Numbered from the stretch's first letter, positions 49,783 to 62,158 are shown. The stretch is DNA of 64,000 nt from Allium sativum (GCA_030737875.1 CM060909.1:34771159-34835158), one strand, 5' to 3'. The notes: generated by a model not told the origin, from the letters alone. Numbers and translations are program-made.

Positions 49783-52700
49783 GTTTCAAAAAGAGTGCCA
49801 AGAAGTTAGAGGTTAGGGTGGACAGCAGCAAGCGCAGTTCCACTGCAGCTGCCAAGTATCCTAAGTGTGTATCCTTCTATCTTATTTTCTTATATATATA
49901 TATATATAAACATGGATATTATAGCATGGAATATAAGGGGGCTTAATTCCCCTGAAAGGCAACTTGACCTTGCTAATTTTTTGTGTAAATACAAACCTAG
50001 TATTATAAGTTTGATTGAGTATAAGCTAAGGGATCGAAAAATTAATGATCTGCAAATTAGAAGTTTTTCAAATTGGAATATTATCAATAATAATCTGATG
50101 GTGGGGAATGGTAGGATTATGGTTTTACATAATTCTATCATTTGGACCCTTATCAGCTTTTTTTTATTGATATGCGGTATATTCACTGCACTTTTAAAAA
50201 TAAAGGTGGTCTGGTTTTAAAGACTACATTTACATATGCTTCCAATTTTGAAAAAGATAGATTATTGTTATGGAATTGTATTGAGCAGCTTAGTTATACA
50301 ATAAACAACCCTTGGTTATTAATTAGGGACTTTAATATTGTTTTTCACAGTTATGAAAAGAGAGGAGGCAACCCTATTCCTTTTAGATTTTAGAAACATT
50401 CACTCTAAGCTTGATGGGGTTCTGTTTAATCAATATTTTATTAACCTCTTTTCTAATGTGAAATGTTGTAATTTACCATAAAATTTCGGTGATCATACTC
50501 CCATTCAAGTGTCATTTTCCATTAATAAAGGAAGTGTTGGTAATTTTCCTTTTAGATTTGTAAATGTATGGGTTTATTAGGATAAATATAAAGAGGTTGT
50601 TTTAAAGGCACTACTCAATTTAAATTCAACAAAACATTGCAGATTGTTAAATACAGTCTTAAAAACTGGAATAATTCTAGGAGAAAAAAATGACATTTAA
50701 GTAATCTGGGATGAGTGTGAAAGACTCCAAAATGATTTGGATAATAATTGCTCAGACAAGGTTAAGGCTGACTCTTTTTTTAATGCATAAGCCAACCTGG
50801 TTAATGCTCTTCATATCAATTCTGTTAATCTTAAACAGAAGGCCAAGATTAATTGGCTAACCTCTGGAGATGAAGCTAGCAAATTTTTCTATACTAGAAT
50901 GTAAAATAGAAGAAACAAGAATGATGTTGGGAAAATTATTGATTCAAATGGCAAAATAATTAATGAAGCCTCTCTCATTGAGAAAGAGGCTATTAATTAT
51001 TTTTGCACTTTATATAATACATCTAATTATCCCAATATTTTTCCTGACCTTGAGTTCAAGTTTACCGTTAACTGTAATAGCTCTGAAATTCTATTAGCTC
51101 TAGTTAGACAGGAAGAGATCAAAAACATCATTTTTAATGCAAATAATGATAAGAGTCCTGGCACTGATGGGTTTGGTCCAAAATTTTATAAAACTCATTG
51201 GGTTGAAATGTAATCTACTTTGTGTGACTCTATTTCTGAATTTTTTAATTTTGGAAAATTGTTGAAAAACACCAATAATACATTTTTAACCTTGATTTCT
51301 AAAGTTGAAACACCATTGGGGTTTAATGATTATATGCCAATTTCTTGTTGCAATTTTATCTACAAAATCATTTCATCTCTTCTTTGTAATAGATTGAAAT
51401 GCTTCCATAAATTTATCATTTTTGTAAATCGGAGTGCCTTTATTCCTGGCTAATTTCTGAAAATTCCTTATTTGCCCATGAGTTAATAAGGAATTTCAAT
51501 GTTAAAAACAAAAACCTCATTTTTTATCGAAATAGATCCGCACAAAGCGTTTGATAAAATTAATAGAAATTTTATCATATACATTATGCAGAAAATGGGA
51601 ATTAATGGTAATTTTTGTGCTTTGATAAAATAATGCATTAGTAATGTGACTTACTCTGTAATGGTTAATGGTTCTCCTAAGGGCTTCATTCATTGCAATA
51701 GAGGAACTAGGCAAGGTGACCCTTTATCACCTTACCTATTCACTATTGTTATGGAATACTTTTCCATGCAAATCGAAATAGAAGTGTTAAAGGGAAACGT
51801 TACACCTATTAACATAAATAAGCCACGTATTACCTACTTATTATATGCTGATGGCATGCTTTTGTTTTTAAAGGCTGAGAGGAAAAGTGCAGATGTTGTT
51901 TTCATAATTTTGGGGAATATGCAAAAATATGATGGCTTATCTGTTAATTCAAATAAAAGCAAAATTTATTTTAGCAAGAAAGTTATGCATAAAGATGAAA
52001 TTCTGCATCTTTTGAATTTTAAAGAAGGAAAACTTCTAGTACAATATCCTGGCCTTCCTTTAAGCATTAATCAGATTAGTGTTAGAGGCTATTCAAGATT
52101 ATTTGACATTATACATGGTAAACTAGCAGGATGGTCTAGCAAATTGCTATCCTTGGTTGGTAGAATGGAACTCACACACACTGTCATCACTGTAGTGATC
52201 ATTTATTGGATTCAAGCACACAACATCCCTATTAATGCCATTCAAAAAATTGAGAAAATGTGAGCTGATTTTATTTGGAAAGGAAAGAAGCATAAAATTG
52301 CATGGGATAAATTATGTAAGCCCAAAAAAAATTGGTGGACTTGGGCATAGAAATATTAGAGACCTTTCTGAGGTTTGCAAGTTTAAATTATTCTGTAAAT
52401 TCTTGGATGGTAAATCACTTTGGGCAAAATGGATGAGAACTAAATACTTAAAGAATAAAAAATTTTGGATTTCCAGAAAAGAAAATCATCATTCTTTTGT
52501 CTGGAAAAACATATTAGATTGCAGGGATGTGGGGAGAAAACTTATTGAAAGAAAATTAAAAGATGGTAGTCAAACCAGTTTGTGGTTTGACCCATGGATT
52601 TGTGGCAATTCAGTTAATGATTTCCTTGGTTGGAATAATTTACATGTATTAGGTGGGGTTAACAATAATGTGTAGAAGATTATATCTAATAACTGTTGGA

Positions 52701-52984
52701 GCTTTCAAAATAACCTTGCTGCTAACATTTTTAGAAATGCAATCAAGGATATTCAAATTGACCAAAGCAGATTCAAGGATTTTTGGTGTTGGAAGCTTTG
52801 TTCAAAGGAGAAATTTTCTTTTAAAAAAGTTTGGGAATTTCTTAAAGGGGTAGAGATGGAAGTTGTATGGCATAAGGTTATTTGGTGTAGAGCTAATTGT
52901 CCAAAAATGTCACATTGTGCTTTTTTTTCTCTCTTTTAAACAAGCTTCCAACAAGAGAGATATGATGCAGATGGAGTAAAGATA
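49783..52984 (+). mobile_element. L1-type LINE, dead (left part)
   Basis: It starts at the edge of the Tat-type LTR with about 130 bases that may be the end of ORF1, then ORF2 at 49912. The reading is interrupted by many stops. A second LINE is inserted at 53001, and the element resumes at 54627. The sequence left of the Tat element (outside the window) should contain ORF1 if the nesting is right. Confidence 0.8.
49912..52984 (+). pseudogene. LINE ORF2: endonuclease and reverse transcriptase
   Basis: ORF2 would nick target DNA and copy LINE RNA there. The start MDIIAWNIRGLN (49912) is the endonuclease N-terminus, and NFGDHTPIQVSF (near 50490) is its GDH motif. RT blocks follow: KSPGTDGFGPKFYK (near 51150), DYMPISCCNFIYKIISSLL (51320), SAFIPG, the motif A Asp in EIDPHKAFDKI (51520), and GTRQGDPLSPYLF (51700). 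The motif C position reads LLYADGMLLF (51840), where the second catalytic Asp has become Gly. C-terminal blocks IGGLGHRNIRDL and SLWFDPWICG (52330-52600) match plant LINEs. At least eight stops and several frame changes are present. Confidence 0.88.
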
Positions 52985-53000
52985 TTGAAAACACTTGTTT
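52985..53000. repeat. Target duplication of the inserted LINE (left copy)
   Basis: TTGAAAACACTTGTTT, identical to 54611-54626. It flanks the minus-strand LINE. Confidence 0.9.
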
Positions 53001-54610
53001 TTTTTTTGAGGCAAAAGGTAGTGAAACTCTAGAGAGTTTCACGCCATATTTAAATATGTCATAAACTTACAAAGTAGCTATTACAAACCAGAAACAACTT
53101 GCGTAACAACAAGACTAAAGCCACTACACACACTACATCGCAACAGCCAAGCAACTATATACCATACGCTGTGAGTACAACAAACAGCAGCTAAACAAAA
53201 TACAACACACGCTGCATTACACAACACCAAGCCTGAAAGCTATTGCAACCATCTGTTGTGCTCTCTATTGCCAAAGCAATCTTCAAGCAAATCAGCAAAC
53301 TGCCAATACTCCACTCCTGTCCAAGTATAGAAAAACTTTAGTACTTGAAAAAGGATAGAATTAGATGATTTAGCAATGTTGTTAAAGCATCTATTATTCC
53401 TCTCACGCCACATGACCCAACAGAATGAAAAATTTGTAAAGGCTAAGTCATTTATGTTGCAATTATCCCAGAACGTATATTGGTCACGAATAGAATCTCT
53501 CCATCTTAAATCAATACCCAACTGCACCAAAGATTTACTCCAAACATAAAAAGCCACATCACAATCACAAAAAAGATGCACATAGTCTTCCACCATTTCT
53601 CCACAGAATAAGCATTTTTCTTCAATATTTAAGTTCTTTCTTTTTAGCATGCTCCTAGTATTAAGTTTGCCATGCATTATCGTCCACATATGCAATCCCA
53701 CCTTCAGTGGAATTTTCTTATGATTCCACATATTTTCAAAACCACATAGTTTCCTCCCCGAAAAATTCAACAGCTTATAACAATTATTAACTGAAAACTT
53801 TAACTTGTCACCCCATTCAACTATATCATCTTCATTATTCAAATGCACACTCTCCAGTATCTTAAGCAAAACAAACAATTGCCTTAAAGCTCTTCCTTCA
53901 ATGATGCGATTAAAATTCAGTTTCCATTTAAAGCCCACCAACTCATTGTCATAAACATCAGCTACCCAAGCAAGCTTATCACTTGAAATCTCAAACAAGC
54001 TGTCAAATTCAGACGCCAATGGAATTGGCAATAACCATCTATCAAGCCAAAAGGAACAATTGCTCCCATTATTAATCTTGACATTAATGCTAGCTCTGAA
54101 AACATGAGAAAAACTGAGGATACCCTTCCAGAAAGAAGAAGGATGAGTAACATCTTCATGCAAAGAAAAAACTCCAGTATAATAAGTATTGGATATCCAC
54201 TCACACCATAAAGCATTCTTATGAGACATCATACTCCATAACCATTTGCATAATAAAGCACAATTCATTTCCTTCAAGTTAACCACTCCTAAACCACCCT
54301 GAATTCTCGATTTACACAACTAATCCCATGCAACTAAACAAATAACAGCACTCGAACTAGTCTTTCCTAACCAAAGAAAGCTACTTCTAATACTGTCGAT
54401 TCTATTTAATACCCAATGAGGAAGTTTATAAAATGATAACCATTATAAAGGAGTCACTGATAAGACTGAATTCACTAAAATTAATCTGCCTGCTTTAGAT
54501 AGTGAATTACCCTTCCATCTAGATAACCTTGAATCAACTTTACTTATTAAAGGTAACCAATCATCTTTCAAAAGAAGTTGAAAACACAATTCATTTCCTT
54601 CAAGATAACC
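53001..54610 (-). mobile_element. 5'-truncated L1-type LINE inserted in the first LINE
   Basis: On the minus strand it runs from 54610 (truncated 5' end) to a poly-A end seen as the T run at 52998-53007. It is flanked by a 16-bp perfect target duplication. It keeps only the C-terminal part of ORF2 and the 3' UTR (about 53240-53010). Confidence 0.92.
53240..54608 (-). pseudogene. C-terminal part of LINE ORF2 with zf-RVT domain
   Basis: The long open part (54319-53240, 359 codons) starts CKSRIQGGLGVVNLKEMN and has SFWKGI and CSFWLDRWLLP. The zinc-binding RT-associated domain MWNHKKIPLKVGLHMWTIMH continues to CLFCGEMVEDYVHLFCDC. A terminal FCWVMWRERNNRCF segment follows. Upstream to 54608 the same protein continues (LSKAGRLILVNSVL) but with stops near 54444 and at 54320-54322. 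It is nearly intact over 1 kb, so it is younger than the host LINE. It cannot act alone because RT and endonuclease were never inserted. Confidence 0.9.
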
Positions 54611-54626
54611 TTGAAAACACTTGTTT
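54611..54626. repeat. Target duplication of the inserted LINE (right copy)
   Basis: TTGAAAACACTTGTTT, identical to 52985-53000. Confidence 0.9.
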
Positions 54627-55985
54627 GTTGTGCAAAAAGAAGTTGAAAGCTCTAATCACTTATTTTTTTGATTGTATATATTCCTAGTAAATATGGTTTA
54701 ATATCAAATGTACTTTGGGACTCAATCAAAATCATGCTGCATTGAAAATCTGTGACAGTGTTGATTACATTTTGAAATATTTTAAGCCCAAGTCCATCAA
54801 TTTTAATAGAGCATGTGTTCTTTAACTGCATCTATCTATTATATTTGAAGGGAAAGGAACCAAAGTCTTCTCACTGGCAAAGAAACCAACTATTCTCAAC
54901 TTTGGAAATCATTTTACACGACTGTCATATTTTCGTGAAAAAAGCTAGCAGGCATAGGAAAGAAAGCTTGCATAATCAGGCAATATATAGTAGAAATGTC
55001 GATTATGATAAACAAGTTGAAGATTTTTTACTTAATGGTAAGAAGTCCTCTACAATGATGTCAAGGTATCAACTCAACCAATGGAAGCACTGTGACCTCC
55101 TTCCTGGTGAAGATCACGTCAGTCCTGCTAATAGCAATTAACGCTGCAAGGGAAGTAAACATATTATATTAGATAAAAATATTTCTTCTACTAATTGTTT
55201 AAACAATAATGCGTTGTGTTTACCTGTTACAGGGGATAGAGATTTTCTTTCACCCAGCAGTGATTCAGAGTGCTTTCAGGATGCTTTCAGTAGATCTAGC
55301 TTCCTCCCTTGGGCAACCATCTTCTCTAATATCAGAAATCATCTCTGCGTGGGAAGTAGACAAATTACAATCTCAAAAGAGCTTAATTATAATAATAAAT
55401 TAAGTAGTAATTCTCTGTTTTTACCTGATACAGAGAGAGGTTCCTCTAGCATTGATCCAGAGCTCATGAAGCAACTAAAGAAGAAGAAATTGGTCGAAAA
55501 GTTAAGCTTTTTACACAGAATCGGAGACCGACATTACAAAAGTATGTTGAACAACAAGATATATCACTTATCTAACTGGTCTGAAGGTGAAAGCAGCAGT
55601 GGTGGTATGTCTGAAGCTTCCTGAGATCCAAAAAGACCTAAAAGAAGCTTCAAAAGCTAGATGGATTCAGATTCGAATATCTCAGCTAACATCGAGCATC
55701 AGAGATCTGATTTAAGAGACTTTGAAGTCAAATTCAAACCCGAATCTCTTAAGAAGAGGAAGAATATTAGTGAAGACCTTGTCTGGAAGCCGTCATGAAG
55801 TTGGCGGAGATTAATCTCCTCGAGAGCTCGCCATTTTTTTGTTTTTAAGGTTTAGGTTGTTGTTCGAGAGCCGATGTGTTGTGGCTAGGGTTTGAATACC
55901 CTTTATTTAGTATTCGGGTGTACTGGGTATATTACCCATTCTTTCTAGGCCTTAGGTCAGCTTACTTTTACTTTTTCAAAAAATG
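54627..55985 (+). mobile_element. L1-type LINE, dead (right part, ORF2 end and putative 3' region)
   Basis: Read across the insertion, the host LINE continues its zinc-binding C-terminal domain (ENTCLLCKK upstream, then a SNHLFF/FDCIY-type reading). It then shows LTASIYYI near 54830, the usual end of plant LINE ORF2. From about 55000 to 55985 nothing specific to LINEs is recognised. It ends in a weak A run near 55977-55984. The right end is uncertain. Confidence 0.55.
55214..55624 (+). CDS. Unrecognised open frame downstream of the LINE, possibly remnant
   Basis: This 136-codon frame is hydrophilic and serine-rich (SSSIDPELMKQLKKKKLVEK, NWSEGESSSGGMSEAS). It continues past the stop with KRPKRSFKS-like basic text to about 55800. 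It could be part of the LINE or a fragment of a host gene. I recognise no domain, and support for coding is only its length and composition in AT-rich DNA. Confidence 0.22.
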   Translation: MCLPVTGDRDFLSPSSDSECFQDAFSRSSFLPWATIFSNIRNHLCVGSRQITISKELNYNNKLSSNSLFLPDTERGSSSIDPELMKQLKKKKLVEKLSFLHRIGDRHYKSMLNNKIYHLSNWSEGESSSGGMSEAS

Positions 55986-56544
55986 TATATTAAATATACA
56001 CTAAAAATGGTTAATCATATATAATTAACACTAACATCCGACGCAATTGATTTGCCAACCCAACAATTTGGCATGTTCATCTAACTGAAACAAAATGATG
56101 GATCTCATGTCATACATATCCAACATGACACAAACACGAACTAGGCAAAACTTGTCCATGAACGCACCGATATCACCAAAACACATTCGATGACCATTAT
56201 AAATCATACCAATTATCTATGGTAGTTTGCATACTTGTTGACATTGTCAAATAAGTTATTTTTTGAAAGCAACTAAACTTAATGACTACTAATTTTCCTT
56301 TCTGCAAGACCGTTACAGATTGGAGTTAGATACATTAATTACTTAATTTCCTTAGCGGATAGTCTAGAGAGAAGATTGGATGACCCGGGCTCGAGCAAGG
56401 GCAGGGATATGGAGCTATAGATGAGCGGATTCACTCAAATGGGACATTAGAATTGGCTAAGTATGGAAAGTCACGAGAAAGATTGTAACAACCCGGAAGT
56501 ATAGATTTATTGTGGTTTGTGATTCTTAAGATAATATGTTGGTG
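55986..56544. other. Stretch without recognised feature
   Basis: AT-rich sequence with only short frames. At 56484 TGTAACAACCCGGAAG resembles the start of a Tekay-like or giant LTR, but only about 60 bases follow before the CACTA-like terminus. Confidence 0.4.
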
Positions 56545-57363
56545 CACTACGCCATAGATGGCCTATTGCAATGAAATTACAAGATGTTGCTAGCTACAAT
56601 GTAACAACAGCTATGCTGATTTTTGTCTATTACAACATTCACTTTAAGATGTTAGCATAGATATCAACAAGATGTTGCAGTAGCTATAAATATATTCAAA
56701 TTAAAAAAAAGAAAATTACGCCTTAGCGATCCAAACCATCATCTAAGACAAAATCTCAACTATCAATCCACACCATCAATCCACACCTCATCTATCTCTA
56801 TTTCCCACTTTTATTTTCATTCACCTGCTTTCCTTTTCATTTCGTTCTCACACCCAAATTTCCAAAATCATTCCGATCCCTAATTTTCATTCGCACGCTG
56901 TTTTACTTGAATTAATACCTAATTTTCACATTTTCAGATCTCATTCAAATCTCATTTTCTTGTTTTATTCTAATCCAATATTCAAAGGGTTTTTTCTCAT
57001 TTTCATTTCCGGATCCAATATTCTCGTTTAAACCCTAAATCGTCGACTAAAGGGCTTCTAATTTCTGATTTTCGTTAAGATACAACATATTTTGCCTAAA
57101 TTTAATCTCAAGTTGTGTTTGTTTCAGGTAGTAGTTGTAAAAAAACAGACCTATTATTGCATGGCGGTAAGGAAGAGGCAGTGGTGATGTTTGTCGAGAT
57201 CTTTGGTTCGCGAAATTCTCTGTTTTTGATTTTCCCTTTCTCGACTTGTCTTATGATGTTTGTCGATGATGAAAGTGGGTTAATCTATAGGATAAAAAAA
57301 ATCCTATATTGTCTGATTTTGGTTGCCACGATTTTCCCAAAAAAGATGGCCTTGATTGATTGA
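56545..57363 (+). mobile_element. Possible CACTA transposon terminus (partial)
   Basis: CACTACGCCATAGATGGCC at 56545 looks like a CACTA terminal repeat. It is followed by subterminal AGATGTTGC-type repeats (56580, 56640, 56670, partly inverted) and a pyrimidine-rich leader-like stretch (56740-57060). The 82-codon frame at 57115-57363 has no recognised domain. The matching opposite terminus was not found in the window. Confidence 0.38.
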
Positions 57364-57557
57364 TTGATTTATTGCCTTTGTAAATTTGTTAATTTCGGCC
57401 AGCTGTTCAGAAACCCTACCATATATATGCTCTGACGTATGACCTTGAATTGATCTTGATGCAATTTGAATTCACATATTTCGAAATGCCTTGATTTCTC
57501 TGTTGTAAGAATTTTCCGACTTGTTACATTTGGTAGTTCTCTGACTTCTTGCAACTG

Positions 57558-57610
57558 CATATATATGTGTATACATACATACATACATACATATATATAT
57601 ATATATATTG
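57558..57610. repeat. CATA/TA microsatellite
   Basis: A run of TACATACATACATA followed by TATATATA. It directly precedes the start of unassigned DNA leading into the right-hand giant-LTR element. Confidence 0.85.
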
Positions 57611-58145
57611 TTAACAATATTTTCCGTTAACACCCGGATTACAGTGTGTAATGTATGCGTTCATGAGAAATATCGTCGTCATGACTCGGAGCTCCAAGAT
57701 ATAGTCCTAAGCCTGTGACTTTAAGGTGGATCACCTTCCTCGGGGCACCAGAATTCTCAATTCTAGCGGCCATGAGCCTTGCCTGTTGAGGGTGAACACC
57801 ATACGTATTACACGATGGTATTTCGACTTGACCCCGGGGAAATTTATGTAACCCAATGTCGTTAAGCTTCATGGAATTGATGAGCTTCTAAGTTATGACA
57901 ACGGTATTATGTATTCAAATAAGAAGAAAACAGGCTAACGCTTCCCTTGAACTCAAGGATGAAGGCCTCATTATATTCGTTAACTTCGATGATTCCTTCG
58001 TGTCAAACGTCGTATACTCTATCCGTCTAGGAATCAGGGGGTGTGCCCTATCCCTACCCGATGTGGAGCGACCATACCTAGCCTATCTCGGTCGACCAAA
58101 TCCATACTCATATCGAAAGTATACCGATCTTACCATCATTTCACC
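57611..58145. other. Unassigned DNA left of the fourth giant-LTR element
   Basis: It begins TGTTAACAATATTTTCCG. It is about 45% GC, richer than its surroundings, and has short frames on both strands (57639-57872 minus, 57895-58176 plus) without domains. It could be a diverged LTR end or foreign sequence at the junction. I could not align it to the LTRs of A or B. Confidence 0.35.
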
Positions 58146-59283
58146 ATCATACCGATGTGCGAGGCTCGCGAATTAACGCTACACAAAGCTATGCTAATTA
58201 AAGCTATGCTTTGATTGTCATCCACCAAGCTATGCTTTTCAACAACAGCTTGGATCACTGCAATTCAGCATGCCACATTATCAATCCATGCCATCTCATT
58301 GATATCTGCCAATATATAACCTCTAAGCTCATACGTCTCAGAGAAGGGTGTTAAGCAAGAGAATAAATTCTCCGCCACCAAACAGATATATATTTAGCAG
58401 AGATCAACGAATACAACATAAAGGAATACAACGTCAGACATACCATCCATTTGCAAGTCCTTTTGGGTTTGAATGAAACCGGAGGCACCTTATTCCTTGT
58501 CCCATATGTCCAATATAGGAGAGAGGCCCTCGCATATCCGAACAATCAACAAATACGTCCGGACGGCTACCACTGTAGCCCCTACATGGTAGCTACTCCA
58601 ATCATGGGCATCAGTAGCAACCCATCCATTCGATGCGAAGATCGTCGATCTTGCACCGTCTTCAATCTCTTCGACTGTTAGTCTCGTATCAATTATTCAG
58701 AATGGGTTAAACCCGGTCTTTCCGAATAACTCGTGTATCTTATAATCATGTGCTATAATAACACATCATACGCCTCACTCCTATCCATAATATTATTTTA
58801 TTCGTATTTATTTATTCTGGAAAGGTTCTCATTAATCTTATCAAAGATTATACTTTTAAACACACTGTTTAATCCATTTTTTTGGAAATCATTTCAAAAG
58901 ATTTTATAGTATCTTTTCATGGTTTAAACCAAATTTAGGTTTATCAAACTAATCGGGATTAAAGCCCTACCAAAGTTTTATTATCTCATCCCAACTTATT
59001 CATCCCATGGAGAAAAACTGGTAGTACTACATATCTAACACCACTGTGTTATCGGTAAATTCAATTACCATTTCACATTCAAATCTAATTAAAGATTTAA
59101 TTATCGCATGAAGTAAAACTGGTGATACTCCATTTTCGAACACTTCTCAAATTTGTCAAATTTAATTACCTTATTCACATTTCAATCTAATTAAAGATTC
59201 ATTAAGACTCCAATTAGTTTCAATCTTCAAATATCATTATTTAATGATTATTCAAATTTTAGGAAATAAATCCTTTCTTTACT

Positions 59284-59802
59284 GGGTTAAAGAACCAATG
59301 TCATTTAAAACACAGTTCACCATAAACCCAAAATCATTTTCCATTAAAATGGAATCTACGCTGAAATCATAACAATATATAATCGATATAAATTCTCGTA
59401 TCATACTAATAATATAAACGGAATAACGGCAAAGCTTTTTAAATTCCATATATAGTAACGGTCTTCCTTTACAGAAGCACATCTCGATTATTACCAAATC
59501 GAATTCCATTTAATTCCAATTTAATATATTAAATTGGAAAACTTTACTTTGGAAAATTTCCATTAAATCTTGATAAAAAGATTTATAAATTCCAAATCAT
59601 CTCTTCACTGTTACTTGCATTAAAGAAAAAGTGTTATTTAAAACACCGTTCACGATAAACCCAAAAATCCAATTCTTTTATTCAATTCCAATTTAATATT
59701 AATTAATTGGTAGACTTCTCTAAATCTTAATAAAAAAGATTGATTCTTTTCTCAACTGGTTTTAAGAATAGTGTTAATAAAGATACCATTCACGACAAAC
59801 CC
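59284..59802 (-). repeat. Three hairpin repeats in the LTR of C
   Basis: These are diverged versions of the repeats at 11090-11341: each keeps GTGTT..AACAC or a variant and ends AAACCC. Spacing between copies is larger than in A because of extra AT-rich sequence. Confidence 0.6.
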
Positions 59803-59900
59803 AAAATCTCGTTTGATACTAAATACAAGGCTCTGAATAGAAATTATATCGGCTTATATTCAACATCAAATTCTAAAACCAACCAATATCGTATTGGGGA

Positions 59901-59935
<35 letters not shown>

Positions 59936-62140
59936 CAAATTCCTCAACAATATCTGTATAGTCACGGAATCCCATATTGAAATATACCGGAGATTATTTC
60001 CATTCCAATTTATTTCTCGGAAAAATTCTGGTTATTTTAAAACCATTTTCAAATCCAATTTATTTATTTCTAAAAATAGTTGGATTATTATTCTAGTTAT
60101 TAACTAGTTCATTTCGATAAAAATATATTTTTATCTTTTCAAAACTTGGAATTTTAATCCAGAATCTTTCCAAATAATTTATTATGATTTTACATAATTT
60201 TTCCATATTTTTAATAATTTTATTAAGGCCTTTACAATCGGTTTCCAATAACGCCCACCGAACTGCATTCATAGCGACCTTTTCTGAAATTGATTTGGAC
60301 ATATCTCAAAATCCAACCATTAGATTTCAAATATCTTATACACATTGGAAAGCTCTTTTCAATACGAACCCAACGGATCCGGTTTTAGCAGAATTCGATG
60401 GTCGGATCTCCCGTTATATCAATTTGAAGTTAATGGTCGAAATTCGCGAACGGTCGCTGCGCGGCGCGTTCTATTCAGGCCATTAATATATGTATATATA
60501 TATATATACATACATACATATATATATAATATTTCTTCGATTCTGTCCAAAACGTATTTTATAAATCGTTTATAAATTCATTTTAAAAGGATTTCAAATT
60601 CATTTTCAATTTTAAATCGAAATTGAATACTCCATTTCATTATAATACTAAAATGATAATATTTTCAAAATATCAGATTTTGAAATCACTATTTGATATT
60701 CATTATAAAATTAATAAAATCGATAGAAAATCTCATTCGTGTTAAAATGGCATTTAACTACTTAACACGATTTCACATTTCAATATTGTCGTGTCCATCC
60801 AAAATCGGACATCAAAATCACATTTTGATTATTCATTGAATATTATTGTAAAATATTCGTTAATTCTGAACTGGAATCAGACTCAATCAATTACCATATA
60901 ATTTCACTTATATGGAGTTCATACATCGCATGTATACAACAATAATGATAAACGAACATTAAAAATCCACACAACATCCAGAGTGTATTTTACAACTGTA
61001 TAAGCATTAAAATAAATAAATAACGCTTATCATAGTCTGTCAATCCATCGATTGACATATAATTAAATATTGGGATTAGTGTATGTCAAATATCATCCCA
61101 ATACCCGTGTGGGGTTTTCAAACAACAAGTACTGATTATTATTTGTGCAGTTGGGCGATGTGTAAAATATTACCGTCCCAATCAATATCACCTAAATAGG
61201 TGTACGTAAACAAACCGTCCGATTTGTAAATGAATATTTATTTTATTTCCTTTTCATGATAATTTTATATACATTTTATATAAATAATTTTATATATACA
61301 ATAATATCAATCAATGACAGTCCCAATCACAATCCAAACAAACAATCAACCATGGTTTGTACAAAAAAATAGTGTCAGGAGCTACTAAGCCCCGTCTGCA
61401 ACCTATTATATAACAACTGTAAAATAATTTGAGTGAGAGAGAGTTCTCACATCCGTTTCCACTCTGCTGTTCTTTATTTTTGAATTTCAGTTCGGTTTGA
61501 TTTTGAATTTTCCTGAAATTCTGATTTGCTCTAAATTTGTTCCAGTTGATTTCATTGTGAAGTGCTCGTCGATGTGGTTTCAATGAATCTGAAATCGTCT
61601 GATTTGGACCTCGCATGAAGGAGATACGGATTTTTAAACTTATAATAAATTAAAGAATAAATAAATAATTAACCAAATTAATTAAATTACTAATCACATT
61701 TCTTTTTTTCCTTAATCCCCCGTCGTTCCCTTCTCTGTAACATGAGAAACCCATTCTCGAACTCACGCTCCCAATTAGGTTTTGCCATTGCTCGTGATCC
61801 ACGACCCTGGTGGAAGATCACGGGCCGACCGTCGACGAGGCTACGCGAGAGCTCCCCATGGTGGTGATGGTTCGCCATTCGCACTTCCCGGCTGTGCTAG
61901 AATTGCGTGCGAACCTGGAGAGTTCGAGCCGTGATTTTGAACGATTTGCACAACTATATTTAATCATACCCATATCAAATGAAAGAGCATAAGAATCTCA
62001 TCGATTTATGCTTCTGGAGTATTGAATTTTACTGTGTGGATCGATCGAAAAATTGAGGAGAAGCATCGAACGATTCTGGCCCTTCATTGTAGATGGCGGC
62101 GTAGGAAATGAAGGGCGTCCTAGGGTTTTGAGGGAAATAA

Positions 62141-62158
62141 GGCTTATATATTTATATT
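62141..62158 (-). promoter_or_regulatory. TATA-like site in the LTR of C
   Basis: The minus strand reads ATAAATATATAAGCC about 900 bases from the LTR start, followed by CCTCAAAACCCTAGG and the GC-rich segment 62100-61690. Confidence 0.42.

Noticed and set aside
57115..57363. First exon of a host or CACTA gene
   Set aside because: The pyrimidine-rich leader before it is suggestive, but the frame has no recognisable domain and no continuing exon could be identified, so it is kept only inside the possible CACTA feature.
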